DNA of 64,000 bases from NCBI GenBank assembly GCA_003112755.1, contig BFBT01000001.1, forward strand, positions 3,162,001 through 3,226,000, written 5' to 3'. Under the pieces are notes generated by a model, which was given only the letters and a program-made list of their open reading frames with translations, was not told the origin of the DNA and did no database searches. Of this stretch, positions 35,603 to 44,138 are shown piece after piece. The position numbers and the translations under genes are program-made. The stretch's first letter is position 1, and each line of letters starts with the position of its first letter. The DNA is from Lawsonibacter asaccharolyticus. GTDB taxonomy: Bacteria; Bacillota; Clostridia; Oscillospirales; Oscillospiraceae.

Positions 35603-36187
35603 ATGGATCAAAAAAAGACCGGTGCGCTGATCCGGGTCCTGCGGCTGGAAAAAGGGCTGACCCAGCAGGGGCTGGCCGAGCTGCTGGGAGTCAGCAACCG
35701 GGCCGTCTCCAAGTGGGAGCGCGGACTGGGGTCCCCGGACCTCTCCCTGCTGCCCGCCCTGTCCCTCCAGCTGGGCGTGGATCTGGCCGGACTGCTCTCC
35801 GGCGGTCTCCCGGAACCCGACAACACAGGAGGAAGCATGAAACACATTCGATTTTTTGTCTGCCCCCAGTGCGGCGATCTCATCACCGCCACCGGGGAGG
35901 CCGCCGTCTCCTGCTGCGGGAGGCGGCTGGAGCCCCTGCCCGTCCAGAAGCCGGACGAGGCCCACAGCCTCCAGATCCATCCGGTGGAGGACGAGTGGTT
36001 CATCACCTCCGGCCACCCCATGGAGAAAGGGCACTGCCTGTCCTTTTTGGCCCTGGTCACCGGCGAGCGGGCCACCGTGATGAAGTGCTGGCCTGAGTGG
36101 GACCTCCAGCAGCGCATCCCCCGCCGGGGACACGGGATGCTCTATTGGTACTGCACGCAGCACGGCCTGTTCCGACAGGTCCTGTGA
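35603..36187 (+). CDS. XRE helix-turn-helix regulator fused to a desulfoferrodoxin (superoxide reductase-like) domain
   Basis: 194 residues. Residues 7-65 are an XRE HTH (RLEKGLTQQGLAELLGVSNR, AVSKWERGLGSPDLSLL). From residue 79 the chain reads as a whole desulfoferrodoxin: centre I cysteines C87, C90, C104, C105 (CPQC...CC), and centre II ligands in HPMEKGH (H138, H144) and YCTQHGLF (C184, H187), with H121 as a possible fifth ligand. The lysine usual before that histidine (EKH) is alanine here. An internal in-frame ATG at 35837 has AGGAGG 4 nt upstream, so a separate 116-residue reductase-like product could also be made. It is divergent from rex and probably senses or removes superoxide, or senses iron or redox state. 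HTH-desulfoferrodoxin proteins occur in clostridia; I know of no characterised one. Confidence 0.85.
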   Translation: MDQKKTGALIRVLRLEKGLTQQGLAELLGVSNRAVSKWERGLGSPDLSLLPALSLQLGVDLAGLLSGGLPEPDNTGGSMKHIRFFVCPQCGDLITATGEAAVSCCGRRLEPLPVQKPDEAHSLQIHPVEDEWFITSGHPMEKGHCLSFLALVTGERATVMKCWPEWDLQQRIPRRGHGMLYWYCTQHGLFRQVL

Positions 36188-36203
36188 GCGGCCGAAGGTC
36201 TGA

Positions 36204-36253
36204 AGGAGAACGAGCGCGCGGCGCCCATCAGGGCGCCGCGCGCTCGTTCTCCT
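36204..36253. terminator. 23-bp perfect bidirectional hairpin terminator
   Basis: AGGAGAACGAGCGCGCGGCGCCC and its exact complement flank a 4-nt loop (36227-36230) between convergent genes. T-runs are short, but the stem is unusually long. Confidence 0.8.
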
Positions 36254-36260
36254 CTCTGTC

Positions 36261-37673
36261 TCAGTTCCAAAAGTCCGTCTTCTCCTTCAGACCGATGGAG
36301 GCGGCCCGGAACACCGGGTCCTTCCCCTCCCGCCGCTGGCTGGTGTAGTCCTTCAGGGCGCTGAGAGCGGTCCGGCCCAGCAGGACGATGACCGGCAGAT
36401 TGATCAGGGCCATGACGCCCATGAGCACGTCCGCCACGTCCCACACCAGGTCGAACTCCATCTGCGCCCCCGCAAAGACCAGCGCCGCGGCGGCCAGACG
36501 GAAGACTGTCAGCCCCCTCTTCCCGATCCGCTCCCGGGTGATGTACCGCAGGCATCCCTCGCAGTAGAACAGGTTGCCCAGCAGGGTGGTGAATGCGAAG
36601 AGCAGCAGGGCCAGGGTGAGGAAGTAAGGCCCCACGCTGCCGAAGGTGGTGGAGAGGGACTGCTGCACGAAAGCGGCCCCCTTCAGCTGCTCAGAGGGCA
36701 CGATGCCGGTGCACAGGCACATCATGGCGGTGGCGGTGCACACCAGCAGAGTGTCGATAAAGACGGACAGCATCTGCACCAGGCCCTGCTTGACCGGGTG
36801 GGACACGTCCGCCGCCGCCGCGGCGTTGGGGGCGGAGCCCACGCCCGCCTCGTTGGAGTACAGCCCCCGCTTGATGCCCTCCATCAGCGCGGAGCCGGCG
36901 AAGCCGCCGAAGATGGCCCGGAAGTCAAAGGCGCCGGCGATGATCCTGCCGAACACCTGGGGCAGCATCTGGAAGTTCAGCGCCATGACCACCAGCGCCA
37001 TCAGGATGTAGGTCACCCCCATGAAGGGGACCAGCAGGCCGGTAATCCTGACGATCCGCCTGCCCCCGCCCAGGACGCACACCGCCACCAGGACGGCCAG
37101 CAGGCCGCCCCCCACCAGGGGGACCAGGCTGGTCTGCGGGTCGCCGTAAAAGCTGTATCCGGACATGCTGTCGATCAGGTTGAAGGAGGCCAGCATGTTG
37201 AACCCCCCGGCGTAGGTGGCGATCAGGGCCGCCGCGAAGACCACGCCCAGCCAGCGGCTCTTCAGCGCCGCCTGGATGTAGTAGGAGGGGCCTCCGTAGC
37301 TCCCGCCGTTCTTGTCCCGCACCTTGTAGATCTGGGCCAGGGTGCTCTCGATAAAGGCGGACGCCCCGCCCAGCAGGGCGATGATCCACATCCAGAACAC
37401 CGCGCCGTAGCCGCCGACGGCGATGGCGTTGGCCACTCCCACGATGTTGCCCGTCCCCACCCGGCTGGCGGTGGACACCATCAGGGCCTGGAACGCGGAC
37501 ACCGACTCCCTGGAGGAGCTCTTCTCCCCCACCACCCGGATGGACTCCGCCAAAAGCCGCAGCTGCACCCCCCGGGTGCGGATGGTGAAGTACAGCCCCA
37601 CCGCCAGCAGCATGATGATGAGCAGATAGCTGTACATGAAATCGCTGATGGTCCCTATCATCTCTCCAAACAT
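36261..37673 (-). CDS. Alanine or glycine:cation symporter (AGCS family)
   Basis: 470 residues from ATG 37673, preceded by AAGGAGAG. About ten membrane helices with the AGCS signature STASRVGTGNIVGVANAIAV, then GGYGAVFWMWIIALLGGASA, plus the GLYSNEAGVGSAPNAAA block. It imports alanine or glycine with Na+. It has its own promoter and stands alone between convergent genes and the sigE cluster. Confidence 0.94.
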   Translation of the reverse strand: MFGEMIGTISDFMYSYLLIIMLLAVGLYFTIRTRGVQLRLLAESIRVVGEKSSSRESVSAFQALMVSTASRVGTGNIVGVANAIAVGGYGAVFWMWIIALLGGASAFIESTLAQIYKVRDKNGGSYGGPSYYIQAALKSRWLGVVFAAALIATYAGGFNMLASFNLIDSMSGYSFYGDPQTSLVPLVGGGLLAVLVAVCVLGGGRRIVRITGLLVPFMGVTYILMALVVMALNFQMLPQVFGRIIAGAFDFRAIFGGFAGSALMEGIKRGLYSNEAGVGSAPNAAAAADVSHPVKQGLVQMLSVFIDTLLVCTATAMMCLCTGIVPSEQLKGAAFVQQSLSTTFGSVGPYFLTLALLLFAFTTLLGNLFYCEGCLRYITRERIGKRGLTVFRLAAAALVFAGAQMEFDLVWDVADVLMGVMALINLPVIVLLGRTALSALKDYTSQRREGKDPVFRAASIGLKEKTDFWN

Positions 37674-37759
37674 CGTCTCTCTCCTTCTTTCTCTCTGTCC
37701 GGGCAGAACGGCGCCCCCGTCAGTCATCCATGGCGGGGGCGCTGCTCTGCGCGGAGGAG

Positions 37760-37788
37760 ATTATACCACAAATCCAGGAAGAGTTCCA
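37760..37788 (-). promoter_or_regulatory. Promoter of the AGCS symporter gene
   Basis: TGGAAC (37783-37788, minus strand), 17-bp spacer, TATAAT (37760-37765). Confidence 0.65.
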
Positions 37789-37834
37789 GACGCTGCCGGA
37801 CTTTTCTCGCATTTTGTGCAAAAAGCCGGGGGCG

Positions 37835-38557
37835 TCACATCATGCGGACGATCTCCTTCTTCAGCCGGGCGATGATCCGCTTCTCCAGCCGGGAGATATA
37901 GGACTGGGAGATGCCCAGCCGGTCCGCCACCTCCTTCTGGGTCTGCTCTCTGGCCCCGTCCAGTCCGAACCGGAGGGAGATGATGTGCCGCTCCCGGGGC
38001 TCCAGCCGGTCCAGGGCCTGGCGGAGCAGCTGCCGGTCCACGTCCGCCTCGATGGGGCGCATCACCAGGTCGTTCTCCGTCCCCAGCACGTCGGACAGGA
38101 GCAGCTCGTTGCCGTCCCAGTCGGTGTTCAGCGGCTCGTCCAGGGACAGCTCCGTCTTCTGGGAGGAGGTCTTGCGCAGGTGCATCAGGATCTCGTTTTC
38201 GATGCAGCGGCTGGCGTAGGTGGCCAGCTTGATGCTCTTGGCCGGCTGATAGGTCCCCACCGCCTTGATCAGCCCGATGGTCCCGATGGAGATCAGGTCC
38301 TCGATGTTGATCCCCGTGTTCTCGAACCGGCGGGCGATGTACACCACCAGACGCAGGTTGTGCTCGATGAGGCGGGCCCGGGCCTCCGGGTCCCCCTGCC
38401 CCAGGCGGGCGATCAGTTCCCCCTCCTCCTCCCGGGTCAGGGGGCTGGGCAGGGTGTCGCTCCCACCGATGTACATCACCTTCTCCGGCTGGTACAGCCC
38501 CAGCCGGACCAGGAGCCGGGCCGCCCGCTCCCTCACCGCCATCCATAACAGTCTCAC
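37835..38557 (-). CDS. sigE: RNA polymerase sporulation sigma factor SigE
   Basis: 240 residues. Sigma-70 region 2 ([40 protein letters not shown]) and region 4 ([20 protein letters not shown]). The N-terminal [29 protein letters not shown] is the pro-sequence area cleaved by SpoIIGA. It drives early mother-cell genes. It lies 13 nt after spoIIGA. sigG, commonly next in line, is not found here. Confidence 0.96.
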   Translation of the reverse strand: MRLLWMAVRERAARLLVRLGLYQPEKVMYIGGSDTLPSPLTREEEGELIARLGQGDPEARARLIEHNLRLVVYIARRFENTGINIEDLISIGTIGLIKAVGTYQPAKSIKLATYASRCIENEILMHLRKTSSQKTELSLDEPLNTDWDGNELLLSDVLGTENDLVMRPIEADVDRQLLRQALDRLEPRERHIISLRFGLDGAREQTQKEVADRLGISQSYISRLEKRIIARLKKEIVRMM

Positions 38558-38570
38558 AGCAGTTCTCCTT

Positions 38571-39443
38571 TCAAGTCAGCGCGCCGATGAGCGCGCGGTA
38601 GCTCCCTCCGTCCGAGACCGGTGTGGGAGACATGGCCACCAGCAGGGGGCCCAGCTCCTCCCCGCCCACCCTGGCACGGTCCACCCGCACCGCCAGCAGC
38701 AGGCCCCGGTCCACCCCTACGGCCCGGTAGGGCAGCAGGCGCAGGCGCCCCCGGAGGGGGCCCTCCCCCAGCCGGGCCAGCCCCCCCGCCGGGTCCCGCA
38801 GGTCCTCCGGCCCGGGCCCTGTCCCCGGTGGGAACAGGGGGGACAGGGTCTCCCCCTCCGCCACCATCACCGGCCGCCCGGAGACCGGGTCGGTCAGCGT
38901 GTTCCCCGTGTCCACCAGGGCAGTGAGCTCCACCTGCCGCTCCCGGAGGGAGAGACGGGCGGGGAGCAGCTCCCGGGAGGCAGCGGTGTGGCGGCCCGCC
39001 CCCCGGAAGATCAGGGTGATGACCGCATAGCACCCCGCTGCCGAGAGCAGGACGATCTTCAGGTCCATGGAGGAGTAGAGCACCCCGCCCCCCAGGCTCA
39101 GCCCCCGCCCCCCCAGCAGTCCGATGGCCAGCACGCCTCCGCCGAAGGCGCAGGAGAGCAGAAAAAAGATCACCACCTGGCGCAGCAGGCGGCGGCAGCC
39201 GCCGAAGGCGGTGAGCACCATCAGCACCGCCGCCGACAGCCGGCAGAGGGGCCGCCCCAGAAACCCGAAGCCGGGCAGAAAGAGCGCCACCGCATAAAGC
39301 CCGCCCAGCAACGCCCCCAGGGCGAAGCGGAGCCGGCTCAGCCGCTCCCCGGCCAGCCGGGCGGAGCAGAGCAGGAGCAGATAGTCCACAATGGCGTTGA
39401 GCAGGAACAAGGTATCCACATAGATCACAGTCAAGCCGGCCAT
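38571..39443 (-). CDS. spoIIGA: Sigma-E processing aspartic peptidase SpoIIGA
   Basis: 290 residues. About five N-terminal membrane helices (residues 1-148), then a soluble aspartic protease half with the ALVDTGNTL motif (D178). It sits in the septal membrane and activates pro-sigma-E after a forespore signal (SpoIIR). The pair spoIIGA-sigE is diagnostic of an endospore former. Confidence 0.93.
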   Translation of the reverse strand: MAGLTVIYVDTLFLLNAIVDYLLLLCSARLAGERLSRLRFALGALLGGLYAVALFLPGFGFLGRPLCRLSAAVLMVLTAFGGCRRLLRQVVIFFLLSCAFGGGVLAIGLLGGRGLSLGGGVLYSSMDLKIVLLSAAGCYAVITLIFRGAGRHTAASRELLPARLSLRERQVELTALVDTGNTLTDPVSGRPVMVAEGETLSPLFPPGTGPGPEDLRDPAGGLARLGEGPLRGRLRLLPYRAVGVDRGLLLAVRVDRARVGGEELGPLLVAMSPTPVSDGGSYRALIGALT

Positions 39444-39519
39444 CTCCTCTCCGCGCGGAGCCGGTCCGGCCCCTTTTTGTTCTCCCCGGCCGCCCCCTGG
39501 GGCCGGTCCGACAAGCCCT

Positions 39520-39525
39520 ATTATA
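39520..39525 (-). promoter_or_regulatory. -10 box upstream of spoIIGA
   Basis: TATAAT on the minus strand about 77 bp before spoIIGA. No consensus -35 lies 17 bp away, a pattern seen at Spo0A-activated promoters, but I could not find a clear 0A box. Confidence 0.35.
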
Positions 39526-39660
39526 GAGTCCGTCCATCCAGAAAAAGGTCACAATCGAGATGTCATTTTCAGGAGAAATCCCCCGCCCCTCCAGTACGGG
39601 ACAGAGGGCCTGCCCGTCTATTGGTCAGACCAGCGGCGGCACCATTCCCTTTTCCTGAAT

Positions 39661-39707
39661 AAAAACAGTGGGACCGGGAGGCCGTGCGGCCTCCCGGTCC
39701 CTGTTTT
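39661..39707. terminator. Terminator after the large SLH protein gene
   Basis: AAAACAG plus GGGACCGGGAGGCC pairs with GGCCTCCCGGTCCC plus TGTTTT, a long stem with one bulge just past the stop at 39723. Confidence 0.8.
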
Positions 39708-39722
39708 GGACAGAGGGTGTAC

Positions 39723-42059
39723 TTACTGGGTGGTGATGACCCGGACCTTCTCGCCGTAGGGGTCTACGTAGATAGTCAGGTCGTCGGAGTAGGCGCGGAT
39801 CTGATACAGCGGGTCATCGCCGGTGAACCAGACCTTGGTGGTGGTGTTGTAGCAGACCACCTTGTTGGACACCTGGTAGACCTTGCCGCCCGCGTTGACG
39901 TAGGAGGCGCCGTTGCTGACGAAGAAGTCGCTGCGGGACACGCCCTCCACAGCCTCCAGGGTGACCCGGAAGCGGAGCTTGCCGTCGCCGTCCACCGCGA
40001 CGCCGCCGGGTACGCCGTTGTCTCCGATATAGCCCACTCGATTGTCGAAATCAGAACTCCATTTCGGACTCTCGAACCGCAGAGTGCGGACATAGGACAC
40101 CTTGCCGGGCTCATCTCCTTCGCCGGGCTGGTTGACCTCTCTGGTTTCAGCGAAGAACAGGCCGTAGCGGTAAGCGTCGCCGGTGGCGCCCTCCAGGATG
40201 ATGAAGTCCACCATGTCGGAGGAGTTCAGGTGATAGGTGGCGATCTTGTCGCCGGGGATGGAGTGGGCCTGGATGTCAGCCAGCTCCAGCTGGACCACCG
40301 TGCTGCCGCTGACCCGCTCGAAGACGTGGACGCCGGCGGTGACGGGATAGCTGCCCAGTGTCATTTTCTGGAGGTCGAAGACGCCGCCCACAGAGCGGTC
40401 AGACATGCGGCTGGCGCTGATGACTCCCGCCTTGGAGGAGGAGACCGTGACCAGCTGGTCCTTCACGCTGTCGGAGAGGCTGGAGGAGCTCTTCAGCTCG
40501 ATGGTGCCCCCCGCGGGGAGGAAGACCTTCACGGAGCTGCCTTCGGCCAGGCCGATGGCGGTGGAACGGGTCTTGGCTCCGGGCTCCGCCATGCCGGCCA
40601 CGTTGCCGTCCGCAGTGAGAAGCAGGACTACCGTCTTGCCCACGTCAAAGCTCTGGATGGATTCCAGGGCGCTCTCCAGGACGGTGAACTCGTGTCCCAG
40701 CACCGTGATCTTCTGGGGCGCTCTGGGGTTGGGCTCGGCGCTCTCGTAGACGCAGGGCAGCCGCAGGTCGGAGACGATCAGCTTATTGGCCACGCTGTCG
40801 TAGGTGACCACGTCATAGGGCTGGATATCAGCCATGGTGATGGTCTGGCCGTTCTTCTCGATGGTGTAGTTGGACGCACCGCCGGTGAGCTGGTGGAACA
40901 TGGCCTCGGTGGCGGTGCCGGAGACCACCACCGCGTCAGTGGAGGCGCCGGAGGAGCCATAGTACAGGCCCACCACCTTGCCGTCCGCGGTGTACAGGGT
41001 CACCTGGCTGCCGGAGCGCAGCTCCAGATACAGCTTCTCATAGGTGGTCACCGGGTTTTCCTTGGAAGAGGTATAGGCCGGGGTGTCGCCGTCGATGTTG
41101 TACCGGGTGCCGTTGGTGCCTGTGAGATAGGTGGGCTGGGCGGCGCCGGACAGGGTCACGGTGACGGAGGCGGTCTCGTCGGGGAGGAAGGTGACGATGC
41201 GGTCTTTGTCGTCCAGCACCAGCACGCCCCGGCGTCCCTGAAGGGCGGAGGGCACCACACCCTCCTGCGCAGGGAGATAGGTCCCATCCGAGGTGCGGAT
41301 GGCGCCCTCGGAATTGTTGTCCTCCGCGGTGGCGTTGGCGTCCAGCAGGATGACTTTCTCCTTCACAGAGGCGCCCAGGGTCTCGTAGTAGGGGCGGCCG
41401 GAGGCCGTCTTGCACCGCAGGGTGTTGACAAAGAGCTGGGCGGTCTGGGCCCGGGTGATGGGGGCACTGTACGCAAGGGAGACCCCGTCGGTGAGCCCCA
41501 GGGAGTTGGCCAGGTTCAGATAGCCCTCCGGCCAGACGGCTCCGGCGTCGGTCTCATCGTAGGAGAGCAGCCGGATCAGGATGGTCACCGCCTCCGCGAA
41601 GGTGATCTTCTCGTCGGGGGCGAAGGTGCCGTCCCCCCGCCCGGAGATCAGCCTGGTCTGGGCCTGAGTCCCCTCTCCGCCCTCAGAGGAGGAGCCGGAG
41701 CCGGAACCCGACCCTCCCACCGTGATGGAGGCGGCCAGGTTGATGTAGCCCCTGGCCCAGTGTGAGGCAGTCACATCGGAAAAGATGGTGCGGGTGGTGT
41801 ACATGGGCACCTTGGACTGCTGCCGCAGCAGTCCAACCAGCATGGTGCAGAACTGGGCCCGGGTGAGCACATCGTTGGGGCGGAAGGTGCCGTCACTGTC
41901 GCCGGACACCGCACCCATCAGCCGCAGCACGTCCACGTTGACGGCAGTGCTGTGGTCGTTGATGTCGGAAAAGGAGCCGCCGGAGGCCGCCGCCGGCAGG
42001 GCAAGGGAGAGAAGTGCCGCCGCCGTCAGCAGCGCGGCGAGGATCCGTTTTAATTTCAT
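39723..42059 (-). CDS. Large exported SLH-domain protein, unknown function
   Basis: 778 residues from ATG 42059 (SD AGGAG at 8 nt; ATG 42065 has too short a spacing). Signal peptide MKLKRILAALLTAAALLSLA then LPAAAS. Two or three SLH repeats follow (FSDINDHSTAVNVDVLRLMG; TRAQFCTMLVGLL; FSDVTASHWARGYINLAAS with a GSGSGSGSS linker; TRAQTAQLFVNTLR, ending near residue 240). The remaining 530 residues are beta-rich with repeated short modules and no catalytic motif I recognise. Probably a surface protein on the S-layer or wall. Confidence 0.85.
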   Translation of the reverse strand: MKLKRILAALLTAAALLSLALPAAASGGSFSDINDHSTAVNVDVLRLMGAVSGDSDGTFRPNDVLTRAQFCTMLVGLLRQQSKVPMYTTRTIFSDVTASHWARGYINLAASITVGGSGSGSGSSSEGGEGTQAQTRLISGRGDGTFAPDEKITFAEAVTILIRLLSYDETDAGAVWPEGYLNLANSLGLTDGVSLAYSAPITRAQTAQLFVNTLRCKTASGRPYYETLGASVKEKVILLDANATAEDNNSEGAIRTSDGTYLPAQEGVVPSALQGRRGVLVLDDKDRIVTFLPDETASVTVTLSGAAQPTYLTGTNGTRYNIDGDTPAYTSSKENPVTTYEKLYLELRSGSQVTLYTADGKVVGLYYGSSGASTDAVVVSGTATEAMFHQLTGGASNYTIEKNGQTITMADIQPYDVVTYDSVANKLIVSDLRLPCVYESAEPNPRAPQKITVLGHEFTVLESALESIQSFDVGKTVVLLLTADGNVAGMAEPGAKTRSTAIGLAEGSSVKVFLPAGGTIELKSSSSLSDSVKDQLVTVSSSKAGVISASRMSDRSVGGVFDLQKMTLGSYPVTAGVHVFERVSGSTVVQLELADIQAHSIPGDKIATYHLNSSDMVDFIILEGATGDAYRYGLFFAETREVNQPGEGDEPGKVSYVRTLRFESPKWSSDFDNRVGYIGDNGVPGGVAVDGDGKLRFRVTLEAVEGVSRSDFFVSNGASYVNAGGKVYQVSNKVVCYNTTTKVWFTGDDPLYQIRAYSDDLTIYVDPYGEKVRVITTQ

Positions 42060-42177
42060 ACTCATATCTCCTGTCTTTCTCTGATCTCCAATTTCATTTT
42101 GTGTTCCTGGGAAATCTCTACCTTCCGGAGCTCCCCTCCCTGCCGGGAAGGAGCGCACAAAAGGATGGTGAGGTCCC

Positions 42178-43434
42178 TCATTCGGCCCGCAGGGCCACCA
42201 CAGGCTGGAGCCCGCTGGCCTTGACGGCCGGGTACATGCCGAAGATGACGCCCAGCGCCACCGAGAAGAGGAAGGCCCCCAGGGTGATGATGGGGCTGGG
42301 GAGCAGCACATCGGTGGTGGTGGACAGCAGCAGCTTTCCGGCCACCATGGTGCCCACATAGCCGATGGCGATGCCGATCAGGCCGCCGATGCTGCAGATC
42401 ATGGCCGCCTCGATGAGGAACTGGGCGATGATGCTCTTGCGCTCGGCGCCGATGGCCTTGCGGATGCCGATCTCCCGGGTGCGCTCGGTGACGGTGACCA
42501 GCATGATGTTCATGATGCCGATGCCGCCCACCAGCAAGGAGATGCCGGCGATGGCGCCCAGCACCAGAGACTGCATGTTGCTCTGGGACTGGATCTGCTC
42601 GGCGCTGCTGTTGTCACTGTTTACGTTATATCCGCCGAAGTCACAGTAACCCATCTCGTTTTGGGGGAACATACCGCTCAGGTAAGCGGTGAGCAGAGTC
42701 ATGGCCTCCACGGTGGCCTGGGCGCTCTTGGCCTTGACCACGTAGCTGTCAATGCTGCTGTTGTTGTTCATGGAGCGGTTGAAGGTGTAGGGCAGGACGA
42801 TGATGTTGTCCATCTCCGGCCAGTATTCGATGTCCATGGAGTTGTAGTAGCCCACCACCTTGAAGGGCTGTCCGTTGATGGTGATATACTCCCCCACCGG
42901 ATCGGTGAAGTCGAAGAGGGCCTCCTTGGCGCCGGCCCCCAGGACGCAGACGGCGTTGGTCTTCTCCACGTCCAGGTAGGACATCTCCCGCCCGCCGGCC
43001 AGAGTGTAGTTGTTACACACCCCGTACTGGTCAGAGCCCAGCTTGATGTGCATGGCGGATTCCCAGTCATAGCTCCCGCTGCTCCAGTCATTGACCCGCA
43101 GGGTCTTAGCCCCGTACTGGACGGTAACAGTGTCGCCGATCTCCACGTCGGGGGTGATGCCGTCCACCAGGTCGCTAAGGGTGAGACAGTAGTCGTACAG
43201 CTTCTGGGAGGTCTCATTATTGGTATCATAGTAGTTGTAGGCGCGGACGGTAATCTTGTTGTCGCCCATCTTTTCAAACATCTCCATGGTCTGCCGGTTC
43301 TGGCCCTGGACCACGGACACCATGATGACCACCGAGGCCACGCCGATGATGATGCCCAGCATGGTGAGGAAGGACCGGGTCTTTTTCATGGAGATGGACT
43401 TGAAGGCCATTTTGAAAGCCTGCCACAGATTCAT
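42178..43434 (-). CDS. MacB-type ABC transporter permease (FtsX family)
   Basis: 418 residues from ATG 43434 (AGGAGGT 10 nt upstream). The N-terminal helix with SFLTMLGIIIGVASVVIMVS is followed by a long extracytoplasmic MacB periplasmic-core domain, then three C-terminal helices including LLVGGIGIMNIMLVTVTERT and REIGIRKAIGAERKSIIAQF. It couples to the ATPase and the HlyD-like adaptor encoded upstream, as a tripartite-like exporter in a Gram-positive (YknXYZ/MacAB type). Substrate unknown; antimicrobial peptides and lipids are common for this class. Confidence 0.93.
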   Translation of the reverse strand: MNLWQAFKMAFKSISMKKTRSFLTMLGIIIGVASVVIMVSVVQGQNRQTMEMFEKMGDNKITVRAYNYYDTNNETSQKLYDYCLTLSDLVDGITPDVEIGDTVTVQYGAKTLRVNDWSSGSYDWESAMHIKLGSDQYGVCNNYTLAGGREMSYLDVEKTNAVCVLGAGAKEALFDFTDPVGEYITINGQPFKVVGYYNSMDIEYWPEMDNIIVLPYTFNRSMNNNSSIDSYVVKAKSAQATVEAMTLLTAYLSGMFPQNEMGYCDFGGYNVNSDNSSAEQIQSQSNMQSLVLGAIAGISLLVGGIGIMNIMLVTVTERTREIGIRKAIGAERKSIIAQFLIEAAMICSIGGLIGIAIGYVGTMVAGKLLLSTTTDVLLPSPIITLGAFLFSVALGVIFGMYPAVKASGLQPVVALRAE

Positions 43435-44126
43435 TCCCAATCCACCTCCTGTGCGTGGTCCGCAATGATCTTTCCATCGGACAGCCGCACCACCCGCCGG
43501 GCGGTGGCGGCGATGCCATCGTCATGGGTGATGAGAAGAATGGTGGTGCCCTCCCGGTAGAGGCCCCGGAGGATCTCCAGCACGTGCCGGCCGGTCCTGG
43601 AGTCCAGAGCGCCGGTGGGCTCGTCCGCCATGATGATGGGGGGATGGGTGGCGATGGCCCGGGCGATGGCCACCCGCTGCTGCTGGCCGCCGGACATCTC
43701 ACTGGGCCGGTGGTGGGCACGCTCCGCCATGCCCACCTTTTCCAGCGCCTCCATGGCGATGTCCTCCCGGTCCCACACGGACACCCCCTGATAGATCAGG
43801 GGCAGGGTGACGTTCTCCAGGGCATCCAGCTCCTGGATCAGGTTATACCCCTGGAAGATGAAGCCAATCTCCCTGTTGCGGATGTGGGCCAGCTGCTTGT
43901 CGGACAGGGAGGTGACGTCGGTGCCGTTCAGGTGGTACTCCCCATAGGTGGGGATGTCCAGGCAGCCCAGCACATTCATCAGGGTGGACTTGCCCGAGCC
44001 CGACTGGCCCACGATGGCCACGAACTCCCCCCGGTCGATGTGGAGCGTGACTCCGTCCAGGGCCCGGACCTCACTCTCCTTGCCCTCGTTGTAGATCTTA
44101 TAGAGGTCTTTGATCTCGATCAGCAT
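43431..44126 (-). CDS. MacB/LolD-type ABC transporter ATPase
   Basis: 231 residues. Walker [10 protein letters not shown], signature [16 protein letters not shown], Walker [13 protein letters not shown]. The N-terminus [20 protein letters not shown] is typical of the MacB class. It lies 12 nt after the adaptor gene and overlaps the permease start by 4 nt. Confidence 0.95.
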   Translation of the reverse strand: MLIEIKDLYKIYNEGKESEVRALDGVTLHIDRGEFVAIVGQSGSGKSTLMNVLGCLDIPTYGEYHLNGTDVTSLSDKQLAHIRNREIGFIFQGYNLIQELDALENVTLPLIYQGVSVWDREDIAMEALEKVGMAERAHHRPSEMSGGQQQRVAIARAIATHPPIIMADEPTGALDSRTGRHVLEILRGLYREGTTILLITHDDGIAATARRVVRLSDGKIIADHAQEVDWE

Positions 44127-44138
44127 GGCTCCACCTCG

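Noticed and set aside
39444..39560. Spo0A box upstream of spoIIGA
   Set aside because: No TGTCGAA-type core at a credible place; only the -10 box is clear.
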